Shown here one piece after another: positions 1-4,477 of a stretch of DNA of 10,285 nt. The stretch is taken from positions 1 to 10,285 of the forward strand of contig JBKPHM010000125.1 in the NCBI GenBank assembly GCA_046729855.1, in the 5' to 3' direction. The notes beneath the pieces are model-generated. The model made no database searches and was not told where the DNA came from. It saw nothing but the letters and a program-made list of their open reading frames with translations. The position numbers and the translations under genes were made by a program. The stretch's first letter is position 1, and each line of letters starts with the position of its first letter. This DNA comes from DATHSY01 sp046729855. Lineage in GTDB: Bacteria > Actinomycetota > UBA4738 > HRBIN12.

Positions 1-1
1 G

Positions 2-124
2 CACGCCGCGGTGACGGGCAGTCTCGAGCAAGTGGGACGATCACGTGAGAGAGCGATTACCGCCATCGCGCAATCCCGCCTCATGCCGGCCTCGCGCTCA
101 GGCTGGCGTTCCGCGAGCTTGTGA
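2..124 (+). CDS. 3' end of an unidentified CDS (partial at window edge)
   Basis: Reading frame 2 is open from the window edge and gives about 40 residues, including SLEQVGRSRERAITAIAQSR, before a TGA. I recognise no family. Two things make it credible. Its codons are G/C-rich in the third position. Its TGA overlaps a GTG start in the next frame (GTGA at 121-124), the 4-nt arrangement used by three other adjacent gene pairs in this window. It would be the upstream partner of the broken gene that follows. The fragment is too short to be sure. Confidence 0.3.
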   Translation, partial: HAAVTGSLEQVGRSRERAITAIAQSRLMPASRSGWRSASL

Positions 125-922
125 CGAAGAGGTCTCAATCAACAAGCCTCATTAAGGGCCGGCCGCTCCTCGGCCGATAGGAAGTCGTGGAGCGGTCGGT
201 GCAAGCCAAACTACACGCGCTTGCGGTAAACCGGAGGACGCGGTCGGGTCGGGCGCTGCTAAACGCCGTCGCTCGAGGCGACATCACCGACGTCGCGTGC
301 GGGGAGGACGACTGGCCTCTTCCCGGCTGAGCTCGGCGGACGGGGCTACTTCGTCCCGAAGCTGCCGCAGCCGTCCGACTGGAGCCCCACTGCGAGTCGC
401 CGGGCCAATCGCGACGGCGCCCCCGGCGCGGATGATGAACGGATTTGCGTCGCGCATCGCCTGTGCAACCGAGTCGCTTCGAGTAAGGCCCGTGGCATCG
501 ACACGGCGAAGGACCGGGCGAAGGCGTCTTCACTTGCAACAGCGATCCGTCGGTGGCCCGAGCTCGGCAAGATCGTGGTGCTGTTCACCGAACAAGCTCG
601 GCGCTGGGAGATTCCGTTCTCGCCACAGGATCTTGCGCCCGGTACGTCCGGCGACCTGGCCGGCCACGGGTGGGGCGTCCGGTACGTGCTGCGACAACAC
701 GACGATGGGAGAATCTTCCTCGAGTACTACGCGAGCAACAGGTTTGTTTGGGGTGACTCCAGGGTGCGGATCTACGCCGACGGTTCGATCGACGCGGACC
801 TCCCGACACTCACAGCCTTCTCTCTCGTCCGGAAGGGTGAGGATCCCGATCAGGTGGCAATGCGCGACCACGAGAAGGACCAGGGCGCGCTGACGGAGCT
901 CCGGGACGTTGGGCTCTTCTGA
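121..922 (+). pseudogene. Broken gene: HNH-like remnant plus unknown C-terminal domain
   Basis: Pieced together, this reads as one gene of about 265 codons with two lesions. From GTG 121 frame 1 runs to an in-frame amber TAG at 178-180. It continues in the same frame with good codon bias (VERSVQAKLHALAVNRRTRS...ALLNAVARGDITDV) to a TGA at 328-330. Frame 2 is open from 263 to the TGA at 920-922 with strongly G/C-biased codons, yet has no ATG/GTG/TTG before 575. The two frames join sensibly near 310-327. In frame 2, residues DDERICVAHRLCNRVASSKA match the second half of an HNH nuclease (consensus like NLxLAHRxCNxxKG). The expected DH pair about 24 residues earlier is replaced by S-R, so the nuclease would be inactive. 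The C-terminal 85 residues form the domain shared with the next ORF. Sequencing error is an alternative, but genes further right are intact. Confidence 0.45.
575..922 (+). CDS. Hypothetical protein, 115 aa (3' part of the broken gene, possibly translated alone)
   Basis: This is the part of the frame-2 reading that starts at the first available GTG (575, followed by a second GTG at 578). There is no convincing Shine-Dalgarno sequence upstream, so it may be just the distal piece of the broken gene at 121-922. The protein is acidic, with no signal peptide or membrane segment. Its core, with LRQHDDGRIFLEYYASNRF followed by VRIYADGSID and ending ALTELRDVGLF, aligns with the ORF at 986-1273 with one gap. 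I recognise no family for this domain. The predicted beta-rich core followed by a C-terminal helix suggests a small immunity-like or binding domain, which is only a guess. Confidence 0.4.
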   Translation: MVLFTEQARRWEIPFSPQDLAPGTSGDLAGHGWGVRYVLRQHDDGRIFLEYYASNRFVWGDSRVRIYADGSIDADLPTLTAFSLVRKGEDPDQVAMRDHEKDQGALTELRDVGLF

Positions 923-985
923 CACGACACATGCCGCTGCCGCTCCCGATTCCGATGCAGCGGATCGTCACCGCTCGGATTCTGG

Positions 986-1273
986 ATGGCCTACCGAATC
1001 GATCCTGACGACGCCGGCCAGCCTAACCTCGAGCTCTACGTGCACCATTCGATGATGGACGACTTTCATGCGCGCATCTGGGCCGACGGCTTCGTCGAGG
1101 AGCTTGCGGCGATGCGGCTGTGGGTCCAGTTCGACCCCTGTGTGCCAACCTCGCGGGACGACGCCCTAGTTGAGACCCGAGCCAGCAACGGCACTATCGC
1201 GGCCCAACTCGAGGAACGCGGCTTGCTGCCTGACGACATCCATCCTGCTACAAGGCCGGACGCAAGTGTGTAA
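986..1273 (+). CDS. Hypothetical small protein, 95 aa, paralogue of the preceding domain
   Basis: Begins at ATG 986, the only start in this frame after the previous gene's stop, with a weak ribosome site. The core shares a pattern with the ORF ending at 922: Y-x5/6-D-x-G-x3-LE-x-Y, then RI-(W/Y)-ADG, then about 35 residues to a terminal helix (IAAQLEERGLL against ALTELRDVGLF). This is a tandem duplication of an unrecognised domain. Frame 1 just upstream (ATG 931 to TGA at 1006-1008) also has good codon bias and reads MPLPLPIPMQRIVTARILDG. A one-base frameshift near 985 would join it to this ORF, so the gene may be an N-terminally broken copy. It has no membrane segment and no cysteine motif. 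Function is unknown. Confidence 0.5.
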   Translation: MAYRIDPDDAGQPNLELYVHHSMMDDFHARIWADGFVEELAAMRLWVQFDPCVPTSRDDALVETRASNGTIAAQLEERGLLPDDIHPATRPDASV

Positions 1274-1547
1274 TTCGAGCGAGTTCCCGATCCAGTGCAT
1301 CGCCGAACGACTCCGGAGTCACAGAGACGGTTTCGACTCTTCTTCTCGTTCGGCATCGCCGCTTCGTCGAAGGAGGGCCGTGGCCGTCGTCTCGAACCCA
1401 CCTCATGAGAAAACATTCCGGCCAAAGTGCCGAAGTCGGCCGAGCCGAACGCGGCCACGCTGATGTGCTCGATCTTCCCCAGCCCGACGTCGAGCAGGTG
1501 GCCGCCCCCACTTGGAGCTCACTGTCTCTCCCCGAGGACGAGGGCAT
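1248..1547 (-). pseudogene. Probable frameshifted small gene, about 100 codons, family unknown
   Basis: On the minus strand the frame starting at ATG 1547 is open to TAG 1250-1248, but codon bias moves between frames. It reads MPSSSGRDSELQV, then the neighbouring frame carries clearly coding-like sequence (GGHLLDVGLGKIEHISVAAF, GSADFGTLAGMFSHEV, SFDEAAMPNEKK), then the first frame resumes with VETVSVTPESFGDALDREL and ends. The first switch falls at a run of five Gs (minus strand, about 1506-1502), where one added G restores the frame. The second falls in the AAG/AGA-rich stretch around 1337-1345. The restored product would be about 99 aa. I do not recognise it; the size and the FG-x5-FG segment loosely recall small secreted actinobacterial proteins. 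The last 26 nt overlap the end of the 986-1273 ORF tail to tail. Confidence 0.3.
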
Positions 1548-1660
1548 CGCGAGTCCGTCTCCACCTCAGCCCGACATCTGTCGTCTGTCCGACAATTCTG
1601 AAGTCAGGACTCAGTGCGGACCTCATTCCAGCCGAGCATAACGGGATGCAGTGACGAGAC

Positions 1661-1667
1661 GAGGAGG
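1661..1667 (+). promoter_or_regulatory. Shine-Dalgarno site deciding the start at 1674
   Basis: GAGGAGG is complementary to the 16S rRNA tail and lies 6 nt before GTG 1674. It favours that start over the in-frame GTG 60 nt upstream, which would place this site inside the coding region. Confidence 0.6.
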
Positions 1668-1673
1668 TGCTGT

Positions 1674-2144
1674 GTGCCACTGGACTCTGCGTGTGAAGAC
1701 TCGGCATACACGACGCGGTCGCCGACGTGCAGGGTTTGCGAACGCACATCTGTTCTGAACGGCTTTCTCTGCGCGGAGTGCCGGACCGTGTACCGTCCGA
1801 ACCTCAAGGGAAACAAGGCTGCCCGGTTCAAGCACATGCACGAACGATGGGATCACGACCGTGGATTCACCTGCGTCTACACGGGAGTGACCCTGGAACT
1901 CCGCGACCGGCGCAGCCCGCTCTACGCCGAGTGGGACCACGCCACCCCGGGCGACGACTCGTCCGTCGTTCTCGCTGCGGCACTGGTGAACCGGATGAAG
2001 TGCTATCTCGACGCCGAGCAGTTCAGGACGATGGTGGGTGCTCTCGCTCGGTACATCGATGACCCAAGCCCGGAGAAGCAGTTCGACCGATCGGCCTTCC
2101 CGAGGGGGCCGGTCCCGCCGAGCCCTCAGGAATCGGGTCGATGA
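1674..2144 (+). CDS. Zinc-ribbon / HNH endonuclease-like protein, 156 aa
   Basis: I chose GTG 1674 because GAGGAGG (1661-1667) sits 6 nt before it. An upstream in-frame GTG at 1614 has no such site. Residues 19-36 carry two CxxC pairs (CRVC and CAEC), a four-cysteine zinc site. Next comes a segment like an HNH/treble-clef nuclease: C67-x2-TG (71), W-D88-H89 followed by P92-G93, and N106-R-M-K109. The D-H...N...K spacing suits HNH enzymes that cut or nick DNA using a divalent metal. The final histidine of classical HNH is not evident, so it may be an HNN-type variant or inactive. A proline-rich tail follows residue 140. The gene is the only clearly intact one left of the tRNA fragment and could come from a phage, homing element or defence island. 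HNH assignment moderately sure, biological role unknown. Confidence 0.6.
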   Translation: MPLDSACEDSAYTTRSPTCRVCERTSVLNGFLCAECRTVYRPNLKGNKAARFKHMHERWDHDRGFTCVYTGVTLELRDRRSPLYAEWDHATPGDDSSVVLAAALVNRMKCYLDAEQFRTMVGALARYIDDPSPEKQFDRSAFPRGPVPPSPQESGR

Positions 2145-2247
2145 TTGGCTGCCAGCTGCCTCCGGCCGGGACGCACGCCACATAAGGGTGGTCAGCTGAA
2201 CATGAGCATGGCGTTGCTCAGTCAGCACACCGCTCGAGCCGTTCTCG
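2145..2247. other. Non-coding stretch between HNH-like gene and tRNA fragment
   Basis: I see no supported gene here. A 25-codon ORF (2202-2279, plus strand) runs through the tRNA remnant and is treated as chance. If the tRNA was split by an inserted element, the element end lies at the right edge of this stretch. Confidence 0.4.
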
Positions 2248-2285
2248 TTGCAAGGCAGGTGCTCTACGAACTGAGCTAAGTCCCC
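2248..2285 (-). tRNA. tRNA-Ala(TGC), 5' half only, truncated after the anticodon loop
   Basis: Read on the minus strand from 2285, the 38 nt match tRNA positions 1-38: acceptor GGGGACT, TA, D-arm GCTC-AGTTCGTA-GAGC, A26, anticodon 5' stem CCTGC and the loop CTTGCAA with anticodon TGC (alanine). The expected 3' stem GCAGG, variable loop, T-arm and acceptor strand are absent. The sequence diverges (CGAGAACGGC) at the first base of the 3' stem. I looked leftward to position 1 for a T-arm with the right stem and found none. It cannot fold as a complete tRNA and is a remnant, presumably left by insertion or deletion with a breakpoint at the anticodon loop. It marks the edge between the decayed accessory region on the left and the ordinary genes on the right. 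Confidence 0.75.
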
Positions 2286-2379
2286 GTCTCTACTTGCCGA
2301 AACGCTCAGTCGACGGTGGCGTCCTTCCCACATCGAGCAGCGAAGCGACCGCTCTCCTGAGAAACATCGTTCGGAGCCC

Positions 2380-2405
2380 GAAACCAGCCGATGGGGATAT
2401 GCGTT
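2380..2405 (+). promoter_or_regulatory. Candidate ECF-sigma promoter for module 1
   Basis: GAAACC (2380-2385) and CGTT (2402-2405) are separated by 16 nt. This resembles ECF promoters with an AAC-containing -35 and a CGT-type -10. The ATG of the sigma gene is 17 nt downstream with AGGGAG (2412-2417) between. An analogous motif with the same spacing precedes the second sigma gene, which suggests autoregulation. The motif is short and was found by eye. Confidence 0.3.
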
Positions 2406-2422
2406 GGAATTAGGGAGCGACC

Positions 2423-2929
2423 ATGCGAGCCGAGGTAGAGCCGACCAGGATCCAAGGTGGCGTCCTCGCGGGGCTCTACGAGCGCCACGCGAACGAGGCG
2501 CGCCGGCTCGCCTATCTCCTGTCCGGGAATCCCTCGCTGGCCGAAGACCTTGTGCAGGAGGCGTTCGTAAGGGTTGCGGGTCGACTCCTGCATCTGCGCG
2601 ATCCAGCCGGGTTCCACGCCTACCTCCGGACCACGATCGTCAACCTCGCGAGGTCGCACTTCAGGCGAGTGGCGGTCGAGCGAAGGTTCATCGAGCGCCA
2701 GGGCGAGCCGCGTCCGGTCGAGGCCACGGATGTTTCGGATCGTGAGACAACGCGACGAGCCCTGATGGAGCTTCCGATCCGCCAGAGGACGGCGATCGTG
2801 CTCCGCTACTTCGAGGATCTATCTGAAGCGCAGGTCGCCGAGCTGATGCGGTGCCGCCCCGGCGCGGTGAAGTCGCTGGTTTCTCGCGCAATGACAACGC
2901 TGCGGTCCAGCCTCGGGGAGGATCGATGA
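2423..2929 (+). CDS. ECF-family RNA polymerase sigma factor, 168 aa (SigE-like)
   Basis: A small alternative sigma factor that would direct RNA polymerase to a stress- or envelope-related regulon. Region 2 spans about residues 15-82: YERHANEARRLAYLLSGN, then LAEDLVQEAFVRVAGRL, then AYLRTTIVNLARSHFRR. Region 4 is residues 113-168 and includes LPIRQRTAIVLRYFEDLSEA and the helix-turn-helix around VAELMRCRPGAVKSLVSRA. The length fits the minimal two-domain ECF class, with no C-terminal extension. The ATG at 2423 has a good ribosome site (AGGGAG, 2412-2417). The stop overlaps the next gene's start (ATGA, 2926-2929), so the two are probably translationally coupled and the neighbour is the natural candidate for its membrane regulator. 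Confidence 0.92.
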   Translation: MRAEVEPTRIQGGVLAGLYERHANEARRLAYLLSGNPSLAEDLVQEAFVRVAGRLLHLRDPAGFHAYLRTTIVNLARSHFRRVAVERRFIERQGEPRPVEATDVSDRETTRRALMELPIRQRTAIVLRYFEDLSEAQVAELMRCRPGAVKSLVSRAMTTLRSSLGEDR

Positions 2930-4032
2930 ACGAGACAGAGATCCGGAACAGGCTCCAGGACCTCGCCGATGAAGCACCGAGGGGCGGCCTTCTGCCGCCG
3001 CCTCACCTCGTGCGCCGTGCCTGGCGTCGGGTGGTTCTCACCCTGGCCTCCACGCTCATCATCGTCCTTGCTGCGCTCGCGGGCGGGATTCTCGGTCTCG
3101 AGGCGCTGAGGAGTGCGGACCGAACACGACCTGCGGATCAGACCACCGAGCAACCGTCGAAAGGCTTGTTCGAGAGTGGCCACGGCTGGCTTGTCTACCG
3201 AAGCGGATCCGAGTTCATGGCGGTGGACCCGGCGACGGGAAAGGAAGCCGTCTCGCTGGGTCCCTCCCATGGCCTCGACCCCGTTGCAGCGTCACGAGAC
3301 GGTTCCCGCCTACTGCTGGGGTTCTCCGGCAGGACCGAGGATCTGTACATGCTGAACCCGAACGGCTCCCGCATCCAGCTCACCACGGATGGGATGAGCT
3401 ACTCGGGATCGATCTCCCCCGATGGAGCGCTGGTTGCCTACACGAAAGTGAGTGGTCGTTTCCTCCCCGATGATGGCCTGTACGTGATCGACTCGACCGG
3501 TGATGCGCGAGAACTCTTGGTTGCGGTAAGAGGTCAGACGGCTCTAACGGATCCTGTTTGGTCACCGGATGGCTCTCGGATCGCGTTCATCGAGCTCGAG
3601 ATCGTTGGGGAAACGAGCTGGGGTGAGCCGGTCTATGGGAGGACGCTGTCGGTCGTCAACGCCGATGGCACCGGGCGACAGGTGCTGATCGACCTCGGAA
3701 GGGAGGATCGTTCTCCGACAGGCTGGGCCTCCGACCTCGCATGGTCGCCGGACGGCTCGCAGTTCGCCTTCTCGAGCTCGAGCCTCGAACGCCCGGGGAA
3801 TTACCAGATCTACGTCGTGAATGTGGACGGTTCGGAGCTGCGACAGCTAACGAGTGAAGGCGACAGTTCCCAGCCCGTCTGGTCCCCAGATGGTTTGCGC
3901 ATCGCCTTTGCTTGCGGCTCGGCCCTATGCACGATGGGGGCGGATGGCACCGACGTGCGCGAAATCACCGGTGCGGCTCCGGCGGGATCGGAGCGGTTCG
4001 TGTGGACGTCGTCACTTGACCCGTTCGATTAG
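2926..4032 (+). CDS. Membrane-anchored TolB/PD40-type beta-propeller, putative anti-sigma partner, 368 aa
   Basis: I place the start at ATG 2926, which overlaps the sigma gene's stop and follows GGAGG (2917-2921). A longer in-frame reading from 2851 is less likely. Residues 1-35 are a short cytoplasmic segment (MNETEIRNRLQDLADEAP...RRAWRR). Residues 36-58 form one transmembrane helix, placing the rest outside. From about residue 82 the protein is a propeller of the TolB/WD40-like PD40 kind, with repeated (W/I)SPDG(S/A/L)-x-(I/V/F)-A(F/Y) blades alternating with N-(V/A/P)-(D/N)-G(S/T)-type turns. There is no classic zinc-binding anti-sigma motif in the N-terminus. Its place behind the sigma gene suggests that it binds the sigma factor inside and senses a ligand or wall state outside. 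That role is inferred; the fold is clear. Confidence 0.85.
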   Translation: MNETEIRNRLQDLADEAPRGGLLPPPHLVRRAWRRVVLTLASTLIIVLAALAGGILGLEALRSADRTRPADQTTEQPSKGLFESGHGWLVYRSGSEFMAVDPATGKEAVSLGPSHGLDPVAASRDGSRLLLGFSGRTEDLYMLNPNGSRIQLTTDGMSYSGSISPDGALVAYTKVSGRFLPDDGLYVIDSTGDARELLVAVRGQTALTDPVWSPDGSRIAFIELEIVGETSWGEPVYGRTLSVVNADGTGRQVLIDLGREDRSPTGWASDLAWSPDGSQFAFSSSSLERPGNYQIYVVNVDGSELRQLTSEGDSSQPVWSPDGLRIAFACGSALCTMGADGTDVREITGAAPAGSERFVWTSSLDPFD

Positions 4033-4035
4033 CGT

Positions 4036-4056
4036 GCCTGCTGCGGCCAAGCAGGC
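4036..4056. terminator. Hairpin between convergent genes
   Basis: GCCTGCT and AGCAGGC form a perfect 7-bp stem around a 7-nt loop, starting 4 nt after the propeller gene's stop and lying 22 nt past the cupin gene's stop on the other strand. There is no U-run, as is common in high-GC bacteria. It could serve both directions. Confidence 0.45.
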
Positions 4057-4077
4057 TCGCCCGTAGGAGCGACGGAC

Positions 4078-4398
4078 TCAGTTCCCATACTGCCTGGTCT
4101 CCGGCCGCTCGAAGAGCAGCGCATGCGCGGCACGCTCGGCGACCGGCCGGTGCTCGAGCCCCCTCGGGACGACGAATAGGTCTCCGGCGCTCAGCGCGAC
4201 CGGCGCGGAGCCCTCAAGCTCGATCTGGAACGCACCGTCCCAGCAAAGGAACAGCTCGTCCTCGTCGTGGCGGTGCCACGGGAACTCGCCCTCGAGCCGC
4301 GCGATCCTCACGACCGCGTCGTTGACGACGACGAGGTCCTTCGGCATCCACGGTCCGGGAAGCGCCCGTATCTGGGCCGCGATCGATATCGGCTGCAT
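4078..4398 (-). CDS. Single-domain cupin, 106 aa
   Basis: A small one-domain cupin beta-barrel. Motif 1 is G37-x4-H42-x-H44-x3-E48-x6-G55 and motif 2 is G72-D-x4-P78-x-G80-x2-H83, so three histidines and a glutamate are in place to bind a metal ion. The length is typical of stand-alone Cupin_2 proteins, which act as isomerases, dioxygenases or sugar/ligand-binding regulators; the sequence does not say which. It has no signal peptide and is probably cytosolic. It is read toward the convergent sigma/propeller module and lies 79 nt downstream of the Kelch gene on the same strand, so it may be transcribed with module 2. A 14-bp palindrome sits upstream. No strong ribosome site is visible. Confidence 0.85.
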   Translation of the reverse strand: MQPISIAAQIRALPGPWMPKDLVVVNDAVVRIARLEGEFPWHRHDEDELFLCWDGAFQIELEGSAPVALSAGDLFVVPRGLEHRPVAERAAHALLFERPETRQYGN

Positions 4399-4456
4399 GC
4401 CGACATCATCGCCTTGTTCCCGCCGGAGTGCCTCGGTCAGCGGACCGCGGCCCCTT

Positions 4457-4470
4457 CCGGATCGATCCGG
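4457..4470. repeat. Perfect 14-bp palindrome upstream of the cupin gene
   Basis: CCGGATCGATCCGG is its own reverse complement and lies 58 nt before the cupin ATG and 7 nt past the Kelch gene's end. It could be an operator for the cupin gene or a chance palindrome in GC-rich DNA. Confidence 0.3.
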
Positions 4471-4477
4471 TCGTTCG

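Noticed and set aside
1380..1410. Possible tRNA T-arm (GTGGG-TTCGAGA on the minus strand) as the missing tRNA half
   Set aside because: The two sides of the supposed stem do not pair, and no acceptor strand complementary to GGGGACT follows.
2202..2279. 25-codon ORF starting MSMALLSQHTARAV
   Set aside because: It crosses the tRNA remnant and has no ribosome site, so it is probably chance.
1623..2333. 236-codon open frame on the minus strand
   Set aside because: It is antisense to the zinc-ribbon/HNH gene, runs through the tRNA fragment, and its protein is rich in R, S, P and V without recognisable motifs.
2286..2379. Search for an additional small gene upstream of the first sigma factor
   Set aside because: No frame has both a start and coding-like codons. 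The stretch is best seen as the tRNA upstream region plus the sigma promoter region.
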